A DNA stretch of 64,000 nucleotides. Source: Albula goreensis (Eukaryota; Chordata; Actinopteri; Albuliformes; Albulidae). The stretch spans positions 4,221,001 through 4,285,000 of the forward strand of contig CM040750.1 in assembly GCA_022829145.1 (NCBI GenBank), written 5' to 3'. Positions 33,830 through 44,199 of this stretch are shown piece by piece (within the stretch, counting starts at the first letter, position 1; each line of letters begins with the position of its first letter). Under the pieces are notes generated by a model, which was given only the letters and a program-made list of their open reading frames with translations, searched no databases and had not been told where the DNA came from. The position numbers were made by a program, and so were the translations under genes.

Positions 33830-34767
33830 TTTGTGACAAAATCAAGTGCCCATCAATATTGTATGCTGTGAGATTTACAGTGTCATTTAACTCTGACAGC
33901 TGATGTGCAAAGAAGGTGCCTGAGGAGACAAGCTCATACGATCTTAAATGCTCACCATACCAGCATTTATAGTTCTGACAAAGATAGGAAGCAGAGTTAC
34001 TCACAAGCAGTATCTGTTTGATTTGCTTAAATGCTGGAAGTCCTTCACTATTACCTGCAGAAACAAACATCCCTTTAGTATACTCGGTGCCATTTATGGT
34101 GATCTTTGATATACTGTATATGCTCTGCAGACACAGACTGTCTGTCTTTGCCTGTATAAATTCCTTTGCCACTTGTGGCAGAGTGGAAACTATGACAGAG
34201 GTGACACCTGAGACCCGTGTGTGAGGTCCAAAAAATGATGCTGCACTGAAGTGATAGGCCATCATATGCTGATGCCCGGTAGCAAGAGTTTAAGACATTC
34301 TTGAAATTCTGTGTATCATGCAAAACTCTTTTGAAAAAGCGGTGCTTTCCCTATAACCTCATTGTCCAGAGGTGGACAAGTGGCCCAAACCACTTGGTCA
34401 GTTCTTGGTTGTGTTCTACATAGTGACATTTGGGTTGGAGTTTAAAGGCTGGAAAAACCTCTTGAAGGTCCTGTCTGTGGTCACTTATTTTGGATTGTAA
34501 ATACTCAATGGATTCATCTGTGAAAGACTGGGACAACACCAGCTGCAAAATTTCTTTAAAGTCCATCAATATGACCCATGCCGCATCTCCCTCAGGGATC
34601 TTATTGCCTACCATCAGTGGTAGCAACCTCAGCAAAGTAGCATTTTCATGCCCATTTCCTCCAATGGTCAGTTTGGCTGCAAAAATCTTTGGAATTGGTT
34701 GTGGTTTATCAAGTCTATCATAGTACTGATAAGAAATGTGGATCAGCTCACTAATGCACAAGGCCAA
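33830..34767 (-). pseudogene. Transposase-like protein, C-terminal half (module A, locus 2)
   Basis: Frames in order are ISYQYYDRLDKPQPIPKIFA, TIGGNGHENATLLRLLPLMV, VILMDFKEILQLVLSQSFTD, LQSKISDHRQDLQEVFPAFK, LQPKCHYVEHNQELTKWFGP and LVHLWTMRL, then a TAG where relatives have Glu, then GKHRFFKRVLHDTQNFKNVL, AYHFSAASFFGPHTRVSGV and CWYGEHLRSYELVSSGTF. The PKxHYxEHxP...FGPL...WTMRFE.KH.FFK block is characteristic of a widespread teleost family, in which full-length members have C2H2 fingers and a DDE-like domain. The upstream catalytic half is absent. Module B follows at once on the same strand. Confidence 0.7.
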
Positions 34768-36160
34768 CTATACAGGGAGAATACCTTCAAAAAGGTTGTG
34801 CACAACATACCAGGTTGGAGGATCCTAGTTTCAGGCTCCTGTTTCAGTTTCAATCCGCAGAGGGAGCAGATTTACTTTTACAGCAGTGTGTAAAACATCA
34901 TGAAAACATTTAAGCACTAAATTTGAAGCCTAACATCGGTTCCACACATGCCACGAGCGAGCAAAGTGGTTGCAACAACGCACCGTAAATTGTCCAAACT
35001 GTGTGAATATCTGTAAAACTGGGCTCTCTTTTCTGATAGCTTACCCGACACTGAGCATGAGTTATAAATGATATATGTAAGCTAATTATGTGACCTAAGG
35101 TGGCATTCAAAGAAATGAAAACAGTTAGCTATGGACTTCCAAAAATGGGCCAATCTTGTTATTGAAATGTGTTTGGTTAGCCAACTGCAGTACTATGGAG
35201 GTGGTGAACACCGACGAAATGTCGTTTAGAGAGAGACAACTCGGGCTGAACGACTTTGCACAATATGTTCGTTGTCACGCAAATGTCGAAAACGAAGCTG
35301 TGTCACATCTCATGTGTTGTCTAGGTCTAACTTGGTTAAAGTTCTTTGCAAACTGCTGAACATGTTCAAAAACATGCAGGCTAACTCAACACTGGGTCGG
35401 GTATAGAGGTTTCCAAGGGGGGGAAAAAAACAGTCGAATTCTGTAAATTTATTATCCCGGTGTTGAAAAGTGGCCGTTTGCCACTTCGCTTAGCAAGCTG
35501 TTTGCTAACTGTAAGGTTAGTTGACGCTCTGGTAACCGTTATCAGGGCTGATGCAACTTCTGGCTGTAACTGACGCTGCGATTTTGAAGAATTTTCTTTA
35601 AATTTTTATTTTATAACATACTTAAGGTTCATGCCACAAAGCTTCAGTTTTAGTCCAACAACAAAGATAAACCCCAGACGTACACATTTCTCAACAGAAT
35701 TCAGCAGTGTATGTGACAAATGGACGCACTAACCATGCTGTTTAAAACTAACAGCATTAAACATTACCATAAACAAACCAACATTACTTTGTTTAGACAT
35801 TAAAAGTAGTTAAAACGTGATACAATGCAACACAATATTGTATAAATAATATAAAGAATACATGCAAATAACTCACCAGATAACTTGATTCAAAATGGAA
35901 AAAAGGACATCCACCGCGAGCAGCCGAGTTGAATATCCCAGAACAGAACGGACGTAGTGGCGAGCGTGACGTCACGTAAGCTTTGTAGTTTAAAAAATGA
36001 GATGAATGACGAGTTTGTAATTGAAAAAATAGAATTATGTGAAAATCACACATTTGTTAAAAGAACAAAAACATTTGTGTTGAATCAACTTTTTAATTGT
36101 TTTTGAGTAAAAAAAATAACGCATATTTTTAAAGTAACTTTTACTGTTAGGGTTTACAGT
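34768..36160. other. No gene recognised; CRE-like site
   Basis: Frames at 35156-35359 (+) and 35793-36053 (-) are unrecognised. A palindromic GTGACGTCACG lies at about 35968-35978 in a locally CpG-rich patch (about 35915-35985), which could be a CRE-bearing promoter for a minus-strand transcript through locus 2. Confidence 0.35.
35968..35978. promoter_or_regulatory. CRE-like palindrome TGACGTCA
   Basis: A perfect TGACGTCA (CREB/ATF consensus) within CpG-rich sequence. There is no other promoter element to support it. Confidence 0.35.
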
Positions 36161-36162
36161 GT

Positions 36163-36164
<2 letters not shown>

Positions 36165-36211
<47 letters not shown>
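36165..36211. repeat. (AT)n microsatellite
   Basis: About 22 uninterrupted TA units. The following 200 bp are rich in TTACAGT/ACTGTAA words, as in small teleost MITEs, but no paired ends were identified. Confidence 0.9.
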
Positions 36212-36212
<1 letters not shown>

Positions 36213-36990
36213 GCATAGCTATATGCTGTAACTTTACAGCAGCCATGCCCACAGATTTACTGTGATACAGCAGTATGTAGCCGTGGAAATACAGTATCTT
36301 ATACTACATAAATTACAATAATACCCTGTATATTTACATTTTTGCTGTAAAAGTAATGCAGTGCAGTAGCCAGTAATTTGGTGTGAATTTACAGTCAAAA
36401 ATGTAACAGTGTATGTACGCATTGGGCTGTGAGCACATGGCTGGTAAACATTGTGTTAAGAACATGCGTACACAGTTTTGGATCTGGTCAATAAAAACAA
36501 ACAACAACAACAACAACAAAAAAAACAATTTAACTTTTTTATTTTGCAAGTATAATACATAGTAAAGCAACAAAAAATAGTACTACAAATAGTAGTAAGT
36601 AAATTTCAACTGGATAAAGTAGAGCATAAGATAAAATATGTAAGTTTACAATGCTTTTGAGATTAGAAAAAACAAACAAAACGGCAAGAAAAAACATCTT
36701 TCCACAAATATCTTTGTGTGACTATGTGAGTGTCATTATGTCTACACAGACATCCATTCAAAGTCCACAAGTTTTCTCAAAAGCGTGCTCACGTGTTGGT
36801 TGATGCTTCCACACTGCCTCTTTTTTTGATTTTGAGGCCCTCTCAGGGTTAATTCCCAAGAAGCACCTGTAAACAATACGCCAAGAGAACAACTTTAAGT
36901 TTTACATAGATATATTAGATACCATATATTGCACATTATGTTTTTTTAGTTAATGTAAGACACAAGAAATGGTGTCCCTTTCAAAAAAAC
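36212..36990. other. No gene recognised
   Basis: AT-rich, with short CAACAA and AAACAAAC tracts near 36500-36530. Confidence 0.4.
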
Positions 36991-36994
36991 ACCT

Positions 36995-37412
36995 GTTATG
37001 ATTGAATTTGTGTGTGTGTGTGCGCATGAGTGTGAGTGGGTGTCTGTGTGCATCTGAGTGTGTGTGTGAGTGTGTGTGAGAAAGGGAGGAGGGACTAGTG
37101 GATAGGTTATGAGGGTCTCTTTTTCTCTTGCAAAAGTGAACAATTGAAGGACCTGAAAATTGTGGGCAGAGAAGGGCCGTGGGCTGTGTGTGAGTGTGTG
37201 TGAGTGCATATGCGCGTGAGTGTGTGGGTGTGAGTGTGCATGTATGAATGTGTGGCTGAGAGCGTGTGTGTGAGCATGAGTGTGTGTGTGAAGGGGAGGG
37301 ACTGGTAGATAGGTTATCAGGGTCTCTTTTTCTCTTGCAAAAGTGAACAATGGAATGACCTGAGAATGGTGTGTGTGTGCCAAAACGGGCAGTGAGCTGT
37401 GTGTGTGTGTAT
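36995..37412. repeat. GT-rich tandem duplication
   Basis: Two units of about 200 bp each contain aggttatnagggtctctttt, tctcttgcaaaagtgaacaa and cctga(a/g)aat, separated by degenerate (GTGTGA)n tracts. The anchors start at about 37102 and 37311. The minus ORF with His/Thr runs (36946-37383) is only this repeat. Confidence 0.85.
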
Positions 37413-38266
37413 GTGACAGTTGAGGTGATGTAGTAATGCTTGTTTCAGGACACTGCAGATTGACGGAATAGTAGCTAGGCTATTGATAAAACAGTTGTCT
37501 GGTCCCATCACCACTTGTCCTTCAAGCCCTAGGCTTCATTATCACCTAAAAGCTGCCTTTTGATCTCATCTAAAGTTGCCTCGGTCTCTCCAACAGGAAG
37601 TTCTAAAGGACATCCATACTGATCCACAGGGCCTCTTGCCATCTCTCTGCCCTCCTCTGCCACCCCAGTGCTTCTTTTTCTGCATCACCATGCAAGAGTG
37701 TTGTTTCTATTTTTATATTCCACTCTCATTTTACTTTGCTGAAGAAGAGAGTGACAGCCATCTAACCCGAAATTATGCTGCGATATACATAGGCAATTAT
37801 ACCGGTATGTTTAAACGGCAATTTAAAACAATTTGTGCTCAACAGAAGATTCTATTTCATGCTGTGTGAATGATTGAAGCTAAAGGTAGCACAACTGTTA
37901 CATTTAAAGATTCAGAAAATGTAGGTTATTATTAACAAAATGCATGGCTACGGCAGCTATGCCTCCACCAGCTTATGAGAGCTTATGATTAAAACTTCAT
38001 GGCCAAAACGTATATTTTTTTGGGACTATCAATGAACTTGATAGTGTTGGGCATTTCCTTTGAATCTGTAAGATTTAAATAATGACCACCACCAACAACA
38101 TAGCATTTTAGCGAATGGAACTTGGTAACTTGGTAACCTTTTTTAAAATTGCTTGTTCTTTGGTAGCAAGAGCATAATATTCAAATAAAGTTTAACACGT
38201 GGAAAAGCGAGCAAGCATCGCTGTGCATTCTGGGCAATATCAACGCTTGGAGGGATGATTTTTGTT

Positions 38267-39057
38267 GGCTGCATTCCAATACTTTTTCTCGTCTCCTCCT
38301 TTCCTCTCCTCCTTTCCTCCCCTCCTTTCCTACCCTGGAAGTATGGCGGAAATATGTGGAGGAAAGGAGGGGAGGAAACGAGTGGAGGAGAGGAGGAAAG
38401 GAGGAAATGAATCGAAAGTTGGAACAGCTAATCCGATTCGCCCGTCATCAAAGTCGACGTCGGCTATTGATGAAGTAATAATTTCGAACGACTCCGAGGA
38501 TACCAAAGCCAATCACGCTTCTCTAACACCACCAGCCCTGTTCCTGCATTTAAATATGAATGTCAGTTTCTCGCATTCTGCTCATGATGTAACATAAGCA
38601 TTTCTACAAGGAATAAATAACCGCATTTACCGCAACATGAACTCGCGCAATTTTACATCGGTAAAATAACCATTTGTATCTACAAAACATGAATATATCG
38701 CATCAAAGTGGTTATGTTCGAAAACACAAAAGTTTTCTCTTTAATGTAAATTGCCCGATTACTGTTTACTGTTCTGGCACTAATATTCAGGTGTTGGTCA
38801 ATGCCTTGTCATGTTTTAGAACTTTTCCATGGTGAAATATTCTGCGGGATGGTCATTTAATCTGACTGGTCGTGAGCACAGTGATGTCACGCAGAAACGT
38901 GAAAAGCCTTCTGCGGTAGGATACATCGATGTATCCTCCGTTTGGAGGAGACGAAAAAGAGATTGCGCTTTGGAACAGTGGAGGAAAGGAGGACACATAA
39001 TCAGCTTCCGGGGCACGGAGGAAAGGAGGAGACGAATCTGAGTACTGGAACGCAGCC
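38267..39057 (+). mobile_element. Polypurine non-autonomous element, copy A
   Basis: 791 bp from GGCTGCATTCCAATAC to TATCCTCC...TGGAACGCAGCC. The left end is pyrimidine-rich (ctcctcctttcctctcctcc) followed by its polypurine complement. The interior carries gtcatcaaagtcgacgtcgg and the palindrome ATACATCGATGTAT (about 38922), and the right end is again polypurine. No coding capacity. Flanks gtt/gat do not match. Confidence 0.85.
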
Positions 39058-39225
39058 GATGTATCCTCCGTTTGGAGGAGACGAGAAATGAGGAAAGGAG
39101 GAGGCGAGCTTGCGCTTTGGAACAGTGGAGGAAAGGAGGACACATAATCAGCTTCCGGGGCACGGAGGAAAGGAGGGGAGGAAAGGAGGAAAGGAGGAGA
39201 CGAATTTGAGTATTGGAACGAAGCC
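39058..39225 (+). repeat. Extra right-end fragment of the polypurine element
   Basis: Repeats the right terminal about 165 bp of copy A, starting GATGTATCCTCCGTTTGG and ending TATTGGAACGAAGCC. It is probably a relic of nested insertion or unequal exchange. Confidence 0.85.
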
Positions 39226-39428
39226 GGAATCTTCCTCACGGTGGCAGCCATCTTGCATACGGGACTTTTTGGGGATTCCCCCCTTGATTGAAGGGAAGTG
39301 AGCACGAAGAAGCAAGCGTTTCTTCGGATTGGAACGCAGCCAGACCACTCTAAGAATGGAGGGATGATTCCAGAGAGTCCTGACCAGCAATACAGCCCTG
39401 CCTGAGAGGGGTTTGCAACTGCAACTAT

Positions 39429-40728
39429 GGCTGCGTTCCAATACTTTTTCTCGTCTCCTCCTTTCCTCTCCTCCTTTCCTACCCCGGAAGTATGCCGGAA
39501 ATATGTGGAGGAAAGGAGGGGAGGAAACGAGTGGAGGAAAGGAGGAAAGGAGGAATGAATCGAATATTGGAACAGCTAATCCGATTCGCCCGTCATCAAA
39601 GTCGACGTCGGCTATTGATGAAGTAATAATTTCGACTGACTCCGAGAATACCAAAGCCAATCACGCTTCTTTCACGCCTACAGCCCTTTTGATTTTTTAA
39701 AATACAAATGTCAGTTTCACGCATTCTGCTCATGATGTAACATAAACATTTGTACAAGGAATAAATACACTTACCACAACATAAACTCGCTCAAGTTTAC
39801 ACTGGTAAAATTACCATTCGCAGCTCAAAAACGTGAATATACGCATCAATGTGGTTATGTTTAAAAACGCAAAACAAAATATTTCCCAGTAATGTAAATT
39901 ACATTGTTTACTGTTCTCCCATTTATCCTTCAGTATTAGTACATCCCTTGTCATGTTTTAGAACTTTTCGATGGTGAAATATTCTGTGGGATGGTCATTT
40001 AATCTGACTGGTTGTGAGCACAGTGATGTCACGCAGAAATGTGAAAAGACTTCCGCGGTAGGATACATCAATGGCTGCGTTCCAATACTTTTTCTTGTCT
40101 CCTCCTTTCCTCTCCTCCTTTCCTCCCCTCCTTTCCTACCCCGGAAGTATGCCGGAAATATGTGGAGGAAAGGAGGGGAGGAAACGAGTGGAGGAAAGGA
40201 GGAGATGAATCGAATATTGGAACAGCTAATCCGATTCGCCCGTCATCAAAGTCGACGTCGGCTATTGATGAAGTAATAATTTCGACTGACTCTGACAATA
40301 CCAAAGCCAATCAAAATATTCAGTGGGATGGTCTTTTAATCTGACTGGTCGTGAGCACAATGATGTCACGCAGAAAGGTGAAAAGACTTCCGCGGTAGGA
40401 TACATCGATGTATCCTCCGTTTGGAGAAACGAAAAAGGAGGAAAGGAGGAGGCGAGATTGCACTTTGGAACAGTGGAGGAAAGGAGGACACATAATCAGC
40501 TTCCGGGGCACGGAGGAAAGGAGGGGAGGAAAGGAGGAAAGGAGGAGACGAAATTGAGTATTGGAACGCAGCCAATGTATCCTCCGTTTGGAGGAGACGA
40601 AAAAGGAGGAAAGGAGGAAAGGAGGAGGCGAGATTGCGCTTTGGAACAGTGGAGGAAAGGAGGACACATAATCAGCTTCCGGGGCACGGAGGAAAGGAGG
40701 AGACGAAATTGAGTATTGGAACGCAGCC
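39429..40728 (+). mobile_element. Polypurine non-autonomous element, copy B (outer)
   Basis: Starts GGCTGCGTTCCAATAC at 39429 and ends TATTGGAACGCAGCC at 40728, with copy C inserted at its internal ATACATC/GATGTAT palindrome. Removing C leaves an element of about 800 bp, colinear with copy A. Flanking bases are tat and cat. Confidence 0.88.
40073..40573 (+). mobile_element. Polypurine non-autonomous element, copy C (nested)
   Basis: A 501-bp internally deleted copy flanked by a 3-bp duplication AAT (40070-40072 and 40574-40576). It lacks about 290 bp of the interior found in A (junction near ccaatcaaaatattcag, about 40311). The clean duplication reveals the family's target-site behaviour. 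Confidence 0.9.
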
Positions 40729-40921
40729 CATGTGGTGTTCAGAGCTCAGCAAAGGAACATACTCCGGAAGGAAGGAGTTGTTTTGAAGCTTCAGATGACG
40801 TGGCAGTGTTTAATTGTTCCAAAGCGTCAGATAATGTTTCGAAACGATCTGAGTCAGTCCAATGTATTAGCGTTGTCAATTGTTTCAATCCCTTGTCCCT
40901 CTATTGTACGTAAGCAGTTTA

Positions 40922-40997
40922 TGTAGTCCAATGGTTAACGCTCTGATCTGCAGTTTGTGAGTACAAGCGAAGTGGCGTTGTTCGAATCCGAACTACA
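40922..40997 (+). tRNA. tRNA-like sequence, probable pseudogene
   Basis: 76 nt with TGTAGT/ACTACA ends that pair, an A-box-like AATGGTTAACGCTCTG and a good B-box (TGTTCGAATCC). The D stem and anticodon stem do not fold well, so I do not assign an anticodon. It may be a tRNA-derived SINE head. Confidence 0.3.
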
Positions 40998-41552
40998 AAG
41001 TCAATTAACGTTTATCGCATAATACTTAGCCAGCGGACCATGTACCTTGTGGATGCGTGTAAATGGAGTAACTTAATAAAACAGGACCCACCTACTGGGA
41101 CAAAGCAGACAGGCTGGTTTTAAAGTTTCTCTTGAGGGAAGAATACGTCCGCTGATTTGTGTAGGCTACCAGCAAATGTTATTATCACATGTGCTTTGAA
41201 ACAAGTATAACTATTGTGACACATCAGCTAAATGAGTCAAAGCCTTGAATATACTGCGGTTAGAAATTCTTCGGTTTTCTCCTTCGCTTCTCAGGGAAAG
41301 CCTATTCAGTCATGTCAGGTGTCACTATTATTCAAATGCTCTGTATTCTCAAATAAATAGATTTACAAAGAAATTATGACAAATCCTTTTAATTGGTAAT
41401 TCGTTATTGCGATTGGGAAATGATCATGATGAAACACATGGTTTAACTTCGCTTACTCCTGTAGTCTAAATGTTCCGATGTATGGTTTGATGTAACATTG
41501 ACTTCATCATTAGTTCAGAACATTTCACACAGATAATCACATCACAGCCTAT
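40998..41552. other. No gene recognised
   Basis: AT-rich sequence upstream of the LTR element. Confidence 0.5.
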
Positions 41553-41556
41553 GTTT

Positions 41557-42124
41557 TGTAGAAGCATAAATTGTAAGATCAGGCCTACCCTTGAACTAAC
41601 ATAACAATGGCAGATGTACTTAAAATGGTGCATGTTGTGACACTAGGAAAATACAGTCATAGAAATAATGGAGCCAACCCAACCTGAATGTAATTCACTG
41701 CTGGACACTCTAGGTGGCAATATATTTTTTAATAAAGTGATGACAAGAACCAATAAATATTAATGTCAAGGATCAAGTTAATGTTAACACTATGGGGAGA
41801 AGGAGGGCCTAAGGTGCCTCTCTTGGGGCAGGCCTTAGGTAGGCTGGGGAAGGCCTTAGATAAGAAAAGGAATAAAAATGGATGCAGGGTGATGAACCCT
41901 TCAGAGTGAATGGTGGATTGCCTAGGTGACCTTTTGCTGTTCTGCGCAGACCAGCCCGGCTTATTGTGTAATGCTTCCAGGTAGTATACAATAAACCATT
42001 TTGCATCAGACTCTGTGGATTTTGTTGTGTTTTACAAAAGAAGTTTGGGAATACCTAAGGAGCATTAAAGTGTGGTGAGGGCCCCCAGCTATTTGGCCCA
42101 GGCTGGAGCGGTCTTCCTTCCACA
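41557..42124 (+). repeat. 5' LTR
   Basis: Begins TGTAGAAGC and ends CTTCCTTCCACA. AATAAA at 41990-41995 is followed by a GT-rich tail, marking the R region. A TATA-like element may be aataaaaatgg near 41870. Nearly identical to 48181-48747. Confidence 0.95.
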
Positions 42125-42130
42125 TTTAAT

Positions 42131-42148
42131 TGGCGAGCCAGCCAGGAG
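42131..42148 (+). other. Primer-binding site, tRNA-Arg
   Basis: TGGCGAGCCAGCCAGGAG begins 6 nt after the LTR. It is the exact complement of the 3' end of vertebrate tRNA-Arg(ACG), ...CTCCTGGCTGGCTCG plus CCA, as I remember that tRNA, over 18 nt. Confidence 0.85.
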
Positions 42149-43812
42149 AGGCTCGAGGAAACTGAACGCTTGGACAGAATCACTGTTTCTCGGTGTGACA
42201 GTGGCCACTATAAAAAATGGGTAAGCAGAGCCTTTTTCATAAAAGTCTGCTGAATGTAGTACTAGTTGCACCTGAGAATAGTGAGTTTCTGCCCTGGCCA
42301 AAGCAGTACTTAGCCTCTCCTCAAAAGATCCTAAAAGTTTGTAGTCAGATTCTGATGCAAAAGTGTGAATGTGTATGTGATGTGTGTGAATGAATGAAGG
42401 CAACCAGAAGGGGTGGTGGAACGTGACGATAGTGGGTTGGCTTCTTGTACGTTTTGCTTTCAGTGTGTGTGTATGAGTTGTCTCGCACTGATGTACTCTG
42501 CTTAGAATGAAGTAATGTTGAGATCAGGGGGTTGGAAGCTCAGTAACCCTCGGTGAGTGGTTGCTTACGTGGATTAAGGCTTCTCCATTACCTAAAAGGC
42601 GGTGTCTGTGTGTTAGTATCACAATTGTTTGTTGCAGGAGGGGTGTGGAGATTTTTTTTTATTTTAAATCCTGCAGGAAACAGCTTTTCCTGTATCACGG
42701 AAGTGTAGCAGGGAGAGGTCTGCACGAGGCAGGTCACCGGATTTGTGCACAGTCCCCAAGAGAGGGACAGTCCTAGAGGTAGGACAAGAAGTAAGCGCAA
42801 ACTCTCAGAGGTGAGAGAAAGACTGCTAGAGGTAGCAGCACTGGCCAGAGTGTGTGTGTGTATGCCGGCAAAAGAGTGTGTGTAGAAAGAAACAAGATAA
42901 TTAGCAAGCGAAGGTCACAGCTGGAAGCTACTGAAAGTAACGTTGTGTTGATGTTATGAAGTAGACCTTAGTGATGTAAAGCGCGCCTTCAAAATAAATA
43001 AATAATTAGTAAATAAATGCATAAAGAAATAAATAAATGACAATACATAAATAAGTAAATAAGTAAAAATAATAAATATGTTCAAAATATAAAATAAAAT
43101 AGGGGGTTATATAAAAGTACTGAAGTAAGATATTTGGAAAGTACCCAAAATTACCTGAAAGCAAAGTCACTGTTTGCAAAATTGATTCGGCTGGGGATTT
43201 TTTGAAATCAAAGACTGCAGTCTATAAAATATAAAAAGCACAGGACGCTGTGCCAAAGCATGTTAGTTCACCTAATAAGCGACACTGTATATGAACTACT
43301 AATAATACGGCATTATATTAGTTTGAAAAGTGACACAGATCTAATACCAGAGTTGTGGGTGTTTGAGAGAAATGATCAGTCCGGTGTGTTTGTGATGTGA
43401 ATGGAGCAGTGGGAAGATCTGAGAGTAAACAATATAAGCCGAGACGTATATGCTGTTTTCTAAAAATGTATAGGCTGCTTTCTAGAGCTGTATATGCTGA
43501 TTTCTAAAATTGTATGTGCTACTTACGGAAATTGTATATGATGCTTTAAAGGTTGCATATGCTGTTATTTGGAAAAAAGAAAAATGCTTGTTACCTACTC
43601 ACTGAGAAGGCTGATGGGATGGTTATTGAAAGGCACTTTATTATAATTGTTCTTGTTTCTGATAATGGTTCTAGCCTCGCTGGAGGTCCTGTTATTGAAA
43701 GATGGGTTTATGAAACAGAGAGACCTCATTGTGCTTGAATAATAAGTGGAGAAGAATGGAGGAGTATTTGTAATGCAAGAGTGCATAGAATTGTGGGTAT
43801 GTCCAGCATGCA
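42149..43812 (+). other. Long leader of the LTR element
   Basis: About 1.66 kb with no long frame. It includes GT-rich patches, an A-rich AAATAAAT tract at about 42990-43090, and a tandem array of roughly 28-30-nt units at about 43440-43560 (tgtatatgctgatttctaaa and variants). Splice donor and packaging signals would be expected here but cannot be assigned. Confidence 0.6.
43440..43562 (+). repeat. About 28-30-nt tandem repeats in the LTR-element leader
   Basis: Four to five variants of GTATATGCTG(A/T)TTTCTAAAA follow each other (about 43447, 43468, 43491, 43518, 43545). They are imperfect. Confidence 0.7.
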
Positions 43813-43827
43813 GTGAGTGGTGTATAT

Positions 43828-44199
43828 ATGTGTTCTCTACTTTGTTTTAATAATGTAACTGTACTGATTGTTTTTTACGTGGATATGATTATTCACTTGC
43901 TAACAAACGTGAAAGCAGGAGCATATCTTGAAAGACATTTAACTTGTGTAGATGTGTATGTAGATCCTGATGATGATCTTGAATGGTGGATTATTGAGTC
44001 AAAACAACCCCATCGTCTAATTGCTGTTGACAAACTCTGGTGGAATGCAATATGTGCAAGCAATAGAATTCCTAATCGAAGGGCTATGCGGGAACTTTGG
44101 TTTACAAACGTGAAGAGGAATACAAATATTTCTTGTGTTATGGACTGTTTCATTCATCATATCATGGATAGCTGTTTTAATCGGAGTGATTGGATATAG
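43828..44199 (+). CDS. Leader ORF 1 of the LTR element, unknown
   Basis: The frame runs from an ATG at 43828 (an upstream in-frame GTG is at 43813) to a TAG at 44197-44199. The N-terminus is hydrophobic (CSLLCFNNVTVLIVFYVDMI) and could be a signal or membrane anchor. The rest is Trp-rich and charged (DPDDDLEWWIIESKQPHRLI, LWWNAICASNRIPNRRAMRE). I do not recognise the family. The stop is followed immediately by an ATG in the same frame, opening leader ORF 2, so the two could be one protein interrupted by a single amber codon. Position between 5' LTR and gag matches accessory ORFs of some piscine retroviruses, but no similarity is claimed. Confidence 0.5.
   Translation: MCSLLCFNNVTVLIVFYVDMIIHLLTNVKAGAYLERHLTCVDVYVDPDDDLEWWIIESKQPHRLIAVDKLWWNAICASNRIPNRRAMRELWFTNVKRNTNISCVMDCFIHHIMDSCFNRSDWI

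Larger units (their letters stand above)
37740..39341 (+). mobile_element. Partial copy of the 1.5-kb GGCTGCGTTCCAATCC element, interrupted
   Basis: 37740-38270 matches the reverse complement of about 50815-51350, and 39226-39341 matches the reverse complement of 50609-50733, ending in the shared terminus TTCGGATTGGAACGCAGCC at 39341. Between the two parts a polypurine-family element and an extra right end (38267-39225) have been inserted or recombined in. The left end of the element is missing. A short frame (LTRNYAAIYIGNYTGMFKRQ) is shared with the copy in dnajb12 intron 1. Confidence 0.75.

Noticed and set aside
36946-37383. 145-codon His/Thr-rich minus ORF
   Set aside because: Translation of the GT-rich tandem duplication.
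38262-40712. Many 60-170-codon ORFs on both strands
   Set aside because: They come from the polypurine/polypyrimidine transposon arms; frames repeat with each copy and no domain is present.
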